DNA of 64,000 bases, taken from the NCBI GenBank assembly GCA_015832175.1, contig WJXW01000007.1, positions 1,488,001-1,552,000 on the forward strand, in the 5' to 3' direction. This document shows, piece after piece, positions 35,501 to 48,885 of this stretch; the stretch's first letter is position 1; each line of letters starts with the position of its first letter. The DNA is from Paraphaeosphaeria minitans (Eukaryota; Ascomycota; Dothideomycetes; Pleosporales; Didymosphaeriaceae). Both the position numbers and the translations under genes were made by a program. The notes beneath the pieces were generated by a model, which saw only the letters and a list, made by a program, of their open reading frames with translations, was not told where the DNA came from and did not search any database.

Positions 35501-37340
35501 TGTATAGAAGCTAAACCTATAATAAGTATAATAGGCGATGTATCTAGTAGCTTTTAATTTTAAAGTAGAACACTGCCTAGGAAAAATAAACCCAGTAGAT
35601 AGACCATTAAAAAGGGTAGATTATACATAAGAGAACCTATTGCTAACCTATTTATTACCTACCCTATAGAACAAAATACTATAGAGAACTAAGTATAGTA
35701 GAGTAAGTAGATCTATAAATAAGCTAAGCTTATTAGGTATATGTGAGACGTATAGTACTAACATTTATAGAGCTATAAGGGTCCTTACTACTAGTGCTAT
35801 AGTGTGTATACTATACGTACTATACTTACTAGCCAAAGTATTAGTTAGTAGTAAACCTATAATAAAAGAGTCTAATCTTATTACTAAAGTTTAGTAGTTT
35901 TAGTAAAGGAACGCCTTTACTATTAAGTGTATTACTAGCTTAAGGCGTAAAAGAAGCACTTAAAGTAGTAGTAAAGTGTAAGTATAGCGCCTTAATAAAA
36001 TAAAAGTCCTAAGGTATAATAGTAGATTATATATCCTAGATAAACTAGCAATTAGGTAAGAGATTTTATTCCAGCACTATAATATATATATAGTAGGCCA
36101 CTTTAGCGTATATAGAACGCTTAAGGCTATTAAGAGGACCTACTATTAGCCTATTATAGATTAAGATATTTAGAAGTACGTAAGGACTTATACTATTTAC
36201 TAAAGGAGTAAAGCTCTAAGGTATAGTAAGTATAGCTAGCTATTACCTCTTCTAACGCTAAAGGATATCTTTAAGGAAGACTTACTAGACTTTATAACTA
36301 AATTCCTACTAGTAAAGGATTAAGGCAGCTGCGCTTTTAATATAATTCTTATAATTATATACTACTTCTCTAAGATAGCTATCTATATTCCTACACAAAA
36401 AACATAGGATATAAAGGAATTTACAGAAGCCTACTTCTAAGAGGTTATCTTAAAGTTTAGCATTTAGAAAGGTATTATATCTAATAGGGGCTCTACCTTT
36501 ACCTGCACTTTTTGGGCAGAAATATACTACTAACTATAGGTAAAGCGTAGGCTTAGCACTACTTTTCACCCTTAAATAGATGGATAAATAGAGCGCCAGA
36601 ATTAGACGCTTAAATAATACCTTTATATATTTATTACACCTCTATAAATAAACTAGGTTAAACTACTTCTAACAGCTTAATTTGCATACAATAACTCTAT
36701 ATATAATTTAATAAAAATAACGCCTTTTTATGCTATATATAGTAAGCACCCTATCCTTACTACGCCTCCTCTAGATAGTAGGCTAGAGGGGGAGCTACTA
36801 GATATAGTTAAAAGAGTAAAATGTATACATAGCGCACGCGTATTACTTATAGAGTACCTACGCTTAGTATAAGAGTATTAGAGCTAGTACTATAATAAGA
36901 AATATAAGTAAGAGTTATTCTAGAGAGGCGACTTAGTCCTACTTAGTATAAAGAATATACACATACCTTAATAACTAAGTAAAATGCTATTAGGAAAATT
37001 TATTAGGCCCTTTTAAGTGTAGGACGTAATTAGAATATAGGTATACTACCTACTCCTCCTACTATACTATTATATTTATAACATGTTTTATATTTCCCTT
37101 TTTAAATAATAGAAACTAAAGCTAGAAGTAGAAGATATTAACACTTAGCTACTAAAGGTCACACCTAAAGGAGGAGAAGCCTAGGAAGTAGAAGAAATCC
37201 TAGCTAAGTAAATAAAAAGGGGCAAAAGTAATACCTATGCTACTAGAAAGGCTATAATAAGACTTAGGATACCTAGATTCTAGAGTTAGACTTTAAAGAT
37301 ATAGATAACCTAGTCTAAACCTTTAAAAGGAAAAGAGCTG
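32580..37340 (+). pseudogene. gag-pol of element E, inactivated
   Basis: Same layout as element D, shifted by about 27,200 bp. It keeps a C-Y-K-C type gag knuckle near 33,565, the RT core near 34,520-34,840 with one catalytic Asp changed to Asn, an integrase zinc region near 36,080-36,200 and a chromodomain-like end (E-V-E-E-I-L, K-G-Y) near 37,180-37,290. Frequent TAG/TAA codons prevent translation. Confidence 0.87.
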
Positions 37341-37609
37341 CGTATATAAAGAAAAGGTACAGAATATAATAAGAGTATTTAGAACGTAAATATAATATAT
37401 ACTATTATAGAGCACTATAGCTTATAGAGCACTTATAACTTATTAGGGGTATCTACCTAAAGCCTATAAGCTAGCTTCTAAAAAGTAATCTAACTAAACT
37501 ATACGCCGCCTACGCCCCTACTACTTATTATTCTTATTATCCTTACTATCCTTACTATTCTTACCTACTACACCTTTAGTAGTAACCTCCTCTCTACTCT
37601 CTTTATTAC

Positions 37610-38287
37610 TATTATCTAAGTTGCCCTTATTATGGCAAGGAGTAGACACTAGATTAATCTAAAATAAGCTATTAGTATACGTTTTAAGTGCAGGAAAGCT
37701 GCGAACTTACTATTTACTATATAAGGGGAATAACTACCTTAAAAGTATTAGTAATCTAACGCTGCTCTACTAGGATTAAGCCTAGATACTAAGGGCTAGT
37801 AGTAGGCACCTAGGTTGTCACACCTATAGGTGTACTAATATAAGTTATAATACGCTAGTAGTTAGCTAGCTCTAAGTTAAATTACTTTTAGTAATAAGCT
37901 AGCTTTAGGTCTACTACCTTTATACGCTTATCTATCTTGCGCTGTCTGCCTAGGGTTTCTATGACTATAATATAGTAGTAGTTATAAAGGGCGTAAAGGC
38001 GATTAAGGTGCCTATTTATCGTCTTTAGCACCTATTAGTATTAGCTAAAGCGTATATATAGCGCGCGACTCTAGATATACTAAGTTACAGCCTTTATAAT
38101 TACCCTTAATATAATAGTTATAGCGCTTATTATTATTTTTTATATAGTTTTTAGAAAGTTTTACTAAGTTCTGTGCGTAGCGTATATAAGTTATAAGCAC
38201 TACGTTATAGTCTACGTACTTAGTATCTTTACTAAACGCGAAGGTGGTAGCACTACGTAGGTTAGACTTTTTAATATACTTAGGCAC
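37610..38287 (-). pseudogene. Antisense accessory ORF of element E
   Basis: The counterpart of the antisense frame in element D. The open part, 38,045-38,287, encodes 80 residues that align with the D version along their whole length, including the K-R-Y-N-Y-Y-I-K-G-N-Y-K-G-C-N motif. The frame continues to the left with TAG/TAA interruptions only. Two independently mutated copies keep the same non-pol frame, so it was a real gene of the active element. Confidence 0.6.
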
Positions 38288-38658
38288 TAGGTAGTATAGT
38301 ATTTTAAATAATTAAAAAGGTTATTTAAAGATTAAGCGCTTTTTCTACGCTAAGAATATGTTATTTATATATTATTTATATATTATATAGGTAGAGAGTA
38401 CACGAAGATTAAAATAATATTAAGACTATATAGCCCTGCTACCCTATATTATAAAAGGCTATAGTAAACAAAAGAAGTGGGAGTTTTATAATAAATAACA
38501 CGCGCGATGCGTTTACAACACATACTATTTACTTATAACACGCTATTATTACGCACATAACGCGCATTCCTATAGACACTCTTTTCCTTTCCTATAGGGT
38601 GAGGTTTTTATTAAGGCTATAGTATACTGCAGAGGACTGCAGCTAGAAGGGGAGGTTA

Positions 38659-38873
38659 TGTAATAAATAGATTATAATATTATTATAGTGTTGTAGTATC
38701 TAGCGCTAAGGCCTTATAGAGGGCCTATACGCTAAGTAAGCCAGCTGTGTAAAACCTATAATACGCACTAACTTAATATAAAATAAGTATTATTCTATTA
38801 ATATTATTAAGTTATCCGTTTACTATCCTTTCTATTGTGAAGTAAGTACTATTGCCTATAACTAGACCTTACA
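38659..38873 (+). repeat. 3' LTR of element E
   Basis: 215 bp, starts TGTAATAAA after a purine tract (agaaggggaggtta), ends CCTTACA, followed by TTATT. Confidence 0.92.
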
Positions 38874-38878
38874 TTATT

Positions 38879-39298
38879 ATACTTCTAGACTACTAGTCCG
38901 CTAGAGTTAGCTAACTAAGCAGTTAGGTAATAGGTTATAGGTCCTAAAGGTCCTAAGGACCGCATAGGCCTCGCCTATATAGGAACTCTAGGACACATGG
39001 GACTCGCCTGTACAGGACTCTAGGACATATAGAACTCTAGGACATATAGGACCCTAGGATATATAGGAATCTAGGACGTGTAGGATTACTTAGTATATAG
39101 GAACGTAAGAATAAACTTCTTATACTTATATTTAATCTATTTATTAATCTATTATTTAGATTCTAGTAGGCTAAATTATTAACTTATTACACTTCGCAAG
39201 ATACTATTATATTAATAAGACTTTCTACCTTCTATAAGTACTTCTACCTAAGAACTAACCTTAACCCTTTAGGACTAGCTACCCTCTTAGATTTAACA
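38879..39298 (+). repeat. Left LTR of element C, right portion
   Basis: The remaining 420 bp of the LTR begun at 32,299. It has a U3 with ~14-bp ctaggacatatagg units (about five copies, fewer than the right LTR) and the R-U5 shared with A and B. Ends TTTAACA. Confidence 0.88.
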
Positions 39299-39339
39299 TC
39301 TTAAACATCCTTAATATAAGTACTTTATAAACTTCTACC

Positions 39340-41248
39340 TCTTCTATAGCTTTAGGTGCTACTAAGATTACTCCTATAAAGAATAGTAGTAAGGTGTATA
39401 AACCTAATCTTTATTTTAGTAAACAATCTTGAACTAACGTCTAGATTCTCTAGTTAGACCTCTACTTCTTTAACTTAAATAAACCCCTTAATAATAAAAA
39501 GAAGGTTATCTTTGTAGTAATATATATGTGAGGAGATATAGGATTATAGATCTATTCTTACTTTAAAAAGTACCTAAGAATAGACTATAATAACAACGAC
39601 AACAATTACGCAAATAAGCACGCTAATATAGTTAATATTACTAAAAATATAATAACTTTAAGAAATACCTTAAATAACTCTTTAGAATTACTGGTAAGGA
39701 CTCTTTTACAAAAGTAAAGATTTAGACTATAATTTAGAAGTAATTAGCAGCTAAGTATATAACTAAGTTTTGTAGATACGCTGTGTAACTTAACTAGAAT
39801 AATAAATCTCTTTAAGATATATATAAATAAGGACTTAAATAGAAACTACGTAAGAAACTCTTAATTAATAGAGAATAGTTTTTCCTGTAATAAGAGCTCT
39901 ACTAAAACCCTAGGGTAATAAGCTTTAGATAACTAGTAAAAGTAGTTTATAAGAACCCTATTAGAGTTGTCTAAAGGCAATAACTAAGCAACTACTAGAA
40001 ATACAAACTAATAGAAGATGTCTAGTTTAACTATATAGGCAAAGGAAAAGGAGGAAGAATAGGCCCTAAGTAGCCTAATAAACGCGTTTCTAATAGAAGT
40101 TAATAACTAATAACTAAGACCTATAAATGCTTTACATGTAGTAAACTAGGCCACATAGCTAGAAACTATAGATTAAAGAATAAAGTCTATTAAACTAAGT
40201 TAAATGTACTAACTATTAAGGACTAAGAAACTAATAAGGAATAAAAAGTTATTATAACGCTATTTAGTTACTAACGCGTTATACTAGAGCAAAGTAAGTG
40301 ATTAGATTTACCTAACTTATAATTATACAAAGATCTAGAAGATAATTTAGACATATACTATAACACTAAAGATATAGAAGAGATACTAAGATCTCCTACT
40401 CTTTACCTATAAAGTAGGCGGGAAGAAGACAACCCTATATTACCTAAGTATAAACTAAATGTTTAGGAATATATAGAACTCTACTAGGCACTAAAAGAGA
40501 TGCGACCCTATAAAAATAATGAGTTAGATTACGTACTAAAGTACTATTTAGACCACTAAAATCCTATATACTAATTTTATATATGGACGCGCTGCGAGGA
40601 ACCAACATATATATAACACAGGATAGAGAAAAAGGAGAATAAGAATTAACCTAGAAGGAACCTACGCTGTAGATAGATATAAATAGACTATCCTATTATA
40701 GTCTATAACAAACACCTCTAGAATAAATAATAAGTAAAATTACTTCCCTTACTTTACGCTAAAGGGTAATAAATGCTGTAATATACTTATTAATAGAGAC
40801 TATATATAACTATACTAGTACACGTGTCTAAACTAAGACTATAAATACCACTATATAGCTAAATATTTAGACGGCTTTATAAACTGCCCTATGTAAGAAG
40901 TAATAACAAAACTACTAATCTAACTAGTATATAGGAATAGTAAAGACTACGGGAGGAAAAACAGCAGAATATCCTTATAGGAAGAAGAAAAGAATAATCT
41001 ACATAAGCCACGTACTTAAAAATAATAATAAAAGCAGATGCTTAGAAACGTATACTACGCACCTAAACTTAAATAAGACCTACACAAATAGATGTCTTTT
41101 TTAGGCCTAAACTTAGACAAGAAAACGCCTTTATTAAATTAAATGCTATAGTAAGCATAGTATTAGTTAAGCTACTAGTATAACTTAAAAGAATATATAC
41201 TTAAGCTCTTATAGACTTAAGAGTAGAAAGGAACTGTATATCTTATTA
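39340..41248 (+). pseudogene. gag and start of pol of element C, inactivated
   Basis: Plus-strand counterpart of the gag of element B. The knuckle near 40,122-40,170 reads C-F-T-C-S-K-L-G-H-I-A-R-N-Y, so the last Cys is changed to Tyr (G-to-A). The frame is interrupted at 41,248 by element G, in the protease region, and resumes at 44,289. Confidence 0.82.
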
Positions 41249-41560
41249 TGTCTATACAGTTTATCGTACAAACAGCACTAAGTAAAATAGGGGCCTGCCT
41301 ACCTGTAGGGACCCGCACAAGGACCCACTACTTAGGTTAGCACTAAGAGGCAGAGACTTTATAAGGCCCTGCCTACCTATAAGGACCTATACAAGGACTC
41401 ACTACTTAGGTTAGCGCTAAGAGGTAGAGACTTTATAAGGTCCTTAGTGCCCCTTTATACAATAGACAAGACGTAATTAATTAAACCTACTTCTTACTCT
41501 TTACATAATAGTATACTATTAACCCTTAAATACTTAATTACAGATTAAGCCAAACCTATA
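41249..41560 (+). repeat. 5' LTR of element G
   Basis: 312 bp, TGTCTATACAG to CCTATA (decayed CCTACA), with two internal ~74-bp units. Confidence 0.88.
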
Positions 41561-43976
41561 CTAATTAGTAGTTAATTCTAATTAACTATAAACTAGCAAA
41601 GTCTAAAAACAAAGCGCCTTATAAGCTAGATACGTAGGCTCTATAGTGTTACCTTTACTAGAGATTAAATTTTAGATTATATAATAAGTAGAAATAAAGC
41701 GCGCACATCTATAAAGAGTCGCACAATCTAGTCTAAGCTATTCTACAGAAAAGAAAGGAGATAGTGAACCCCTTTACAACCCTAAAAAACACGTTACACA
41801 ATTAAACTAGTAATAACTAAACGTAAATAAGTCGCATAATTAAGCTAGCAACAACTAAATATAGACACGTCGCACAACTAAGAAAGATAATAACAATAAT
41901 ATAGCCTTAAGATTAAGAGACTTCCTAGAGGAACTACAACCTAAAGACGTTATACAACAATTAATACTGCCTCCTTAGTAAAAAGATAAAGTAATATAGC
42001 TTTAATAAGTAGAGAAAGTAATAAATATTAAAGCTATTACTTTAAGAGGAGAGATTACATAAAAGTACTAGATAGATAGAGTAGATCTACATAGCTACCC
42101 ACCCCCTTTTTTAAAACAGCTAAACACTTATATAGTATATATAATTACGTAATATCGCGTAAGCAGCCTTAAAGGTAAAGAGGTAATTTCTTCTTTTACT
42201 AAAGATTTTAATAACTAAAAAGAGAGAACCTTTAATAAGATTAGTTATATAGTAAAAAGAGAGCTTATTACTTTTCTTATAAAAGAAGGCTTTATTACTA
42301 CTAATATTATAACAAAGAACACCTATACAAAGAAACTCTTTAGACTATTACACCTTAACTATAAGCTATAGACCCTTCGCATAATAACGCTGTAACCGCA
42401 ACCTAAACTACTTCGTACAATCCTAATAATATAACCTACACTATCTATAGGCAATGTATATATATATAGAGCATAGCTAGGGCCTATCCCTATATATATA
42501 AGGATAGAGACACTATATATAGAGCTATACTAGTAGTAGTAGCCTAAAACCTAGACTACTTTTACCTAATAAACCACATTGTATAAAGAGGCTAGACACT
42601 CCTAGTCTCCTTAACAACTAAGAGATTATACTTATATTTAGCTAGACAAGATTATCCTCTTTTAGAAGGCTTAGAGTAAAGAGAATAACTACACTAGTAG
42701 GCTGTATAATATCTTAGCAGATAAGATAAAAGTCTTTAGAGAACTATACTATAGGCTAGGCATACTATAAAACTAGTATATAAATATCTTCCTAGGAATC
42801 CTTTCTAATTGTGCGAGCACCTACTACCTACATAACATAAGACTAGGACTTTTATAGGATAAATTGTACAATAGACTAAATAGGCACTTTAACACTAGTG
42901 TTAATTATAATTAGTACTAAATAAACTAGACCACTCTTACCTTTAAACGCTATAAAAGGAATAATCTAGCTACTATATCGCATAAGGCCCTAGAAGTAAT
43001 AATTAATAAGCTTACTTTAGCCTAAAAGGCTCTTAGACAAGGCTTTAGTAGTAAACTATAACTATATACTACTACTGTATAAGTATACTATAGCTATCCT
43101 AACCTTAAATAAGCTATATTTAACCCTAAAAATATAGTAGAAGTCTTACTTAGCGACCTTCGTGCGTTACTCTAAGTTACTAAAAATAGGAAGAAGTTAT
43201 AGTTCCTCTAAGATAGTAAAGAGGTGTACTATACTAATTAACAATATAATAATCCTAATTTATAAGAGGATCTAGCCCCTCTAGAGGTAGAATAACCTTT
43301 AGACTAAAATAAAAAAGTAACTTTAGAAGTTTAAGCTCTTATATAAAGTAGAAATACTTTATATACTATAAAAAAGGATACTAGGTTACTAAGTATCTAC
43401 TAAAGGATATCTAGCGAGCTAAAAGGTAATATATATTATTATACACTAACTTCTATAAACACAAACCCTCTACTATAGATGTATAAGCATACATCCTTAA
43501 CTTTAAAAAAGAGCTAGAGAAAGAAGACTATTGCATAAAAGAGAAGGAAGATAAATAAGACTAATAGAGTAATAAAAAAGAAGTATAGAAAGCTACCTTA
43601 TACCTTACTTCTACTGCCTACTTTTATTATATAACTAGGAGACATCCTTTTATACCTACTTACTAAAACCTAGCGCTAAGCATTTCTTACTTAATACCCT
43701 ACCTTCTGTTTACGCACAGAACATATGCCTAGAAAGAGCCTTATTATATAATACAGCTCTGCTACTGTGCGAAGGGGTAGAGTAAGAACTAAGTAGGTTA
43801 GCTATTACTACCTATTTACATAAGAGCAGGTGTAAATAGAATTTCTACTATATAGTAACACTGCACCTACCTCACAACCTATTCTAATAGGGGAAGGCTA
43901 ACTGTATAGATAAAAAAGGATAAGAAAAGGAAGCGTATAATAGATATAAGCTATTATATAAAAGAAAAGTTACTAG

Positions 43977-44288
43977 TATTTATATAGTTTATTATATAAA
44001 CAGCACTAAGTAAAATAGGGGCCTACCTACCTATAGGAACCTACATAAGGACCCACTACTTAGGTTAGCGCTAAGAGGCAGAGACTTTATAAGGCCCTAC
44101 CTACCTATAAGGACCCACATAAGGACCTACTACTTAGGTTAGCGCTAAGAGGCAGAGACTTTATAAGGTCCTTAGTGCCCCTTTGTACGATAGACAAAAC
44201 GTAATTAATTAAACCTACTTCTTACCCTTTGCACGATAGTATACTATTAACCCTTAAATGCTTAATTGCAGATTGAGCCAAACCTACA
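43977..44288 (+). repeat. 3' LTR of element G
   Basis: 312 bp, tatttatatag (decayed TGTCTATACAG) to CCTACA, followed by TATTA. Confidence 0.88.
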
Positions 44289-47200
44289 TATTAAATAGCA
44301 AGATAAGTAGGACTTATAATATTAGAGAAAGAAGTACCCTATATTATCTATGTCGCGAATAGATCCCTAATGCCTAAGACACCTTAGATATACTAGGAGG
44401 TTACAACCACAATAATAGTCTAAGAATATAGAAAGGGACTTACTTTAGATATCTTACTAGGATCTAAGTATAAGTTAGTTTTAGGATTACCTTAGTTAAT
44501 AATATATAACCTATAGATAAACTAGGGTATAAAGAAAATATTATTTAAACACTATAATTATGTATTATAAGTAAAGCCTACGCATTAACTAAAAATAATA
44601 GTAAATAAGGGAGTTATTAATAATATAATACTGCGATAGATAGTTAAAAAATAAAAGCACACCTTACTAGACGCTAGTAGAAACTACTAGGTTAAGAAGC
44701 GTAAGAAGGAGGATAATAGTATACCCCTTACCTTACTAAGAGAGTACAGGAAATAGACACACATATTTATAAAGAAGAAAGAAAAAGCAAACCTACTAGA
44801 ACATTAATCCTAGGATCTTATAATAGACCTAGAAGAAGGGAAGACGCCACCCTTTAGACTACTATATAGTAAGATAGGAAAAGAACCCCTTAAAAAACGT
44901 GATTTTATTAAGATAAACCTTAAGAAAGGATATATATAACTATTAAAGTTACTAGTAGTAAGCCCTTTTATATTTACTAAGAAAGAAAAATAGATTAGAC
45001 AGACTATACGTTAACTACTAATAACTTAATAATATAATAATAAAGAACTAATATCTACTACTAAATATTATAGAGTTACGAGATTAACTATCTTAAGCTA
45101 AGATATTTATAATAATAAATCTAAGAGACGGCTACTACCTTATATAAATTAAGAAAGGTAAAGAATAGAAAACAGCGTTTTAATTACGCTATAGACTATT
45201 TAAATATAAAGTTATGCCTTTTAGACTTATAAACGCACTAGCAGCTTTTATAGCACTTATTAATAATATACTTTGCGAATATCTAGACATATTTGTTATT
45301 ACGTATATAGACGATATCCTCGTTTTTTCCGAAAACAAATCTAACCACACTAAGTATGTATAGACAGTATTAGAAGCACTAGATAAAGTATACCTTTGTA
45401 TTAAACTTAAGAAATATAGGTTTAACGTTAAATAACTTAAATTCCTGGGACACATTGTTACTATAGAAAAAATTAAGATAGCACTAAGTAAAATTAAATA
45501 TATTAAAAACTAGCTAATACTAAAAATAGCTAAGAATATCTAGGAATTCTTAAGATTCTATAGATTTAACTAATAATTTATCTAAGATTACATAAAGGTC
45601 ACGATACCTTTAACAAGTCTTATAAAGAAGGACGTACCCTTTAAATAGATAAATAAGTGTATAATGTTATTTTAACTCCTTAAGATAGTATGTATTATAG
45701 AACCTATCCTTATTTATTTTAGAAATAATAAAACCACTGCGCTTTAAAACAAACACTAGCGATCTTACGCTAGACGCCTACACTAAATAAAAACATAACA
45801 GTAGATAGCACCTAATTACCTACTACTTATGTAAATTTAATAACGCCAAAACACGATACAATATATATAATAAGAAACTCTACGCAATTATTAAAGCCTT
45901 AAAGCACTAGAGGATTTATACGCTTAGTTACTTAACACTAGAAATCTATATAGATTATAAGAACCTTCTAAGGTTCACGATAATAAAAGAACTTACGCTA
46001 TAATAATAAAGATAGTTATAGACTACTAGGTAGTATAAGTTTAAAATTATCTATATAGCTAGAAAAGAAAATGGCAGAGCAAACGCTCTTAGCTAATAAA
46101 GTAATCTAGTAGGAGAAAAAGTAAAAACCTTCTCTATAATCCTTTGTAAAGCTAAAGATAAATCTCTAGAACTAATAGTAGAACTAAACTAACTTTTAGT
46201 AATTAACTAAGAAGTTCTAGAATATCTATAGACTAAGATTATTCAATAATACTATAATAACCCTATGTATAGACACCTAGCCATTATAAAGACAATAGAA
46301 CTTATTTAAAGAAATTACACCTTTAAAGAAATTAAAGAAGTTGTAATACCTTATATCTATAAATGTACAGAATGCTAGAAAAACAAACACAGCACACATT
46401 TTAAATATAGAGAGATATAAGTAATTAGAATACTAACAGCACTATAGAAAGACATTACTATAGATTTTGTTATAAGAATTCTAAACTCTAAGGATCTAAT
46501 AATAGAAATTAAATACAATAGTATACTAGTAATAGTCTGCTAACTAACTAAGTATATTAAGCTCATTCTATGCCTTAAAAGCATAATAGCAAAAGAACTC
46601 ACTTTTCTTATCCTAGACTAACTAATTAGATACCACAGAATCCTAAAAATAATTATTAGTAATAGAGACAAGCTCTTTATGTTAAATTACTAGATAACGC
46701 TTATAGCCCTACTTAGAACGAAACGAAAGCTATTAACAGCTTACTATCTATAAACAGATAGATAGATAGAACGTATAAACTAAACTATAGAAACGTAGCT
46801 ACGTATCTACTATAATAGTTAGAAAAATAACTAGGTTTTATTACTACCTATAGCACAGTTAGCCTATAATAACAAAGTATTAGTAGTATTAGGACATACA
46901 CCGTTTTATATAAACTATAGAAGACACCTATATCTCTTTAATTAATAATTTCCTACGACAATTAAAGTAAAAGAAGCCATAGATATAGTAGAAAATATAA
47001 AGAAAATATACTAATAACTCTTAGAAAATCTTAAGAAAGCTTAGCAGCAATTAATTTCATACTAAAACTAAAAATGAAAAATGGCACCTTAGCTAAAGAA
47101 GGGGGATAAAGTATATCTACTTATAAAGAACCTTTAAACTTAGAAGAAAAAACATAAGAAACTAGATTATATTAAGGTTAGACTATTTTACATTTTTGTC

Positions 47201-47800
47201 TATACAGTGGATTGTATAAGTAGCACTAAGTGAAGTGGGGCCCTGCCTGCCTATGGGGGCCCGCACAATGGCCCGCTGCTTAGGGCAGCGCTAAGAGGCA
47301 GAGACTTTATAAGGTCCTTAGTGCCCCTTTGTACGATAGACCAGACGTAATTAATTAAATCTACTTCTCACCCTTTACACAATAGTATACTATTAACCCT
47401 TAATTACTTAATTGTAGATTAAGCCAAACCAATAATTTCTAAATAAATATCACTAGTAAACTATAAGTTGAAACTACTGCCAGATGCAAAGGTACACCTA
47501 GTATTCTATATATTCTTATTAGAACTAGTAGACCTAGAAACGCCAATTAAAACCACCTTCTATTACTAAGCTTAGGAAGAAACTGAATTTAAAGTAGAAT
47601 AAATCCTATAAGTACGTAACGTGTACATAGACACTAAAGAATACTTTATTAAGTAGAAAGGGTATTTATCTAGTGAAAATATATAGGAACCTAAACAAAA
47701 CCTGTCTAACTGTTAATAACAGATAAACGACTTCTATAACTAAACGCTAGAAATTATAAGAAGACAACTATAATGCACCTAAGAATTACTACTAGTATAA
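44289..47800 (+). pseudogene. pol of element C (RT, RNase H, integrase, chromodomain), inactivated
   Basis: Plus-strand pol matching element B domain by domain. The RT box at 45,304-45,315 reads Y-I-D-D, so both catalytic Asp codons survive, unlike in B, D and E. Integrase spans about 46,250-47,050. A solo LTR of G (47,197-47,434) cuts the frame before the chromodomain, whose K-G-Y core is near 47,660. Stops occur throughout. Confidence 0.85.
47197..47434 (+). repeat. Solo LTR of element G family inside pol of C
   Basis: 238 bp, TGTCTATACAG to AAACCAATA, flanked by ATTTT and ATTTC (5-bp duplication with one C-to-T). Element B shows the empty site acATTTCtaag. It has one ~74-bp unit where the LTRs of G have two, which explains the length difference. 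It is less RIP-mutated in its GC-rich part. Confidence 0.85.
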
Positions 47801-47849
47801 GGGCTAGCCTATAAAATAGACTAGTTAATTACCTTAGCGCCTAATAGCG

Positions 47850-48350
47850 CGTTAGAATTTATTAACGCAGTAGCCTACGCTAACTCCTCCTACGCCTTAA
47901 GCGCTTCTAACTTATTTATAGTACTTATACTATAATTAAATAATTCTTATTCTTTTTAATATAATTTTTTTTCCTAATTATATAAGCGTGCTATTTTCTC
48001 TTACGCCTAATAGGCGTAAAAGAGAGCTGCCTTAGCTAGCTCTTCCTTAATATAGAGCTTTACCTCCTCTTTAGCCTCTAATTTTTCTAACTTTTCTATT
48101 TTAGTATCTATCTTTAAATAATTTAGTAAAGGAATCTCCTAAGGCTTATACTTCTAGTTTCCCTATCTAATATAGTTAGTACACTAAGAGTGTAAAGAAA
48201 AAAGATAATAAATATATTTCTTCTTAGCGTAGTATAAATAGGTAACTATTATAAAAACGTTATCTTTCTTAAGATAATTAGCTTAACTATAGCGATATTA
48301 AACAGAACAAGATAATAACTTTATAGGTAGTTAACTTATAAGGATATTAA
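47850..48350 (-). pseudogene. Antisense accessory ORF of element C (Cys motif plus coiled coil)
   Basis: On the strand opposite to pol, between chromodomain and 3' LTR, a frame runs at least 150 codons with TAG/TAA interruptions only. It has a C-T-N-Y-I-R start (a decayed CxxC) followed by a Lys/Glu-rich heptad stretch (D-T-K-I-E-K-L-E-K-L-E-A-K). It is unlike the sequence of the antisense ORF of element B, though the two elements have matching pol genes, but has the same general build. Function unknown. Confidence 0.5.
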
Positions 48351-48369
48351 GCTTAGAGGAAGAGAATAA

Positions 48370-48885
48370 TATTAGAATCTAGCTGCGCGTTAAGTAGTAG
48401 GGCATAAGCTTATTATACTTCTAGACTACTAGTCCGCTAGAGTTAGCTAACTAAGTAGTTAGGTAATAGGTTATAGGTCCTAAAGGTCCTAAGGACCGCA
48501 TAGGCCTCGCCTATACAGGAACTCTAGGACACATAGGACTTGCCTGCACAGGACTCTAGGATATATAGGACTCTAGGATATATAGGACTCTAGGATATAT
48601 AGGACTCTAGGATATATAGGACTCTAGGATATATAGGACTCTAGGACATATAGGATTCTAGGACGTGTGGGAATACTTAGTATATAGGAACGCAAGAATA
48701 AGCTTCTTATACTTATATTTAATCTGTTTATTAATTTATTATTTAGATTCTAGTAGACTAAATTATTAACTTATTATATTTTATAAAATACTATTATATT
48801 AACAAGACCTTCTATCTTCTATAAGTACTCCTGCCTAAGAACTAACCTTAACCCTTTAGGACTAGCTACCCTCTTGGATTTAACA
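48370..48885 (+). repeat. Right LTR of element C
   Basis: 516 bp, TATTAGAATC (decayed TGTTAG) to TTTAACA. The U3 contains a run of seven or so ~14-bp ctaggatatatagga units at about 48,543-48,668. Followed by GTTTT. Confidence 0.9.

Larger units (their letters stand above)
32343..38873 (+). mobile_element. Ty3/gypsy chromovirus E, complete, nested in the left LTR of C
   Basis: A 6,531-bp element of the D family with 215-bp LTRs at 32,343-32,557 and 38,659-38,873 and target duplication TTATT at 32,338-32,342 and 38,874-38,878. The intact right LTR of C still shows the empty site (agcTTATTatac). Gag with CCHC near 33,565, RT, RNase H, integrase and chromodomain are in the same order as in D. 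The RT box near 34,812 reads Y-L-D-N. All frames are broken by TAG/TAA. Confidence 0.94.
41249..44288 (+). mobile_element. Non-autonomous LTR element G (LARD-like), nested in C
   Basis: Two 312-bp LTRs (41,249-41,560 and 43,977-44,288), TG...CA ends and a TATTA duplication at 41,244-41,248 and 44,289-44,293. The 2.4-kb body has no RT or integrase motif. A charged plus-strand frame around 42,560-43,250, broken by stops, could be gag-like. Each LTR contains two copies of a ~74-bp unit (ggcctgcctacc ... gagactttataagg). It must have been moved by proteins of another element. Confidence 0.85.
32299..48885 (+). mobile_element. Ty3/gypsy chromovirus C, host of elements E, G and a G solo LTR
   Basis: The left LTR (32,299-32,342 plus 38,879-39,298) and right LTR (48,370-48,885) are flanked by GTTTT at 32,294-32,298 and 48,886-48,890. 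Orientation is plus. The body carries gag (from about 39,340), pol (44,290-47,196) and a chromodomain near 47,590-47,710. Three later insertions split it: E in the left LTR, G in the protease region, and a solo LTR just before the chromodomain. The uninterrupted sequence can be followed across each insertion by comparison with element B. Strongly RIP-mutated. Confidence 0.92.
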
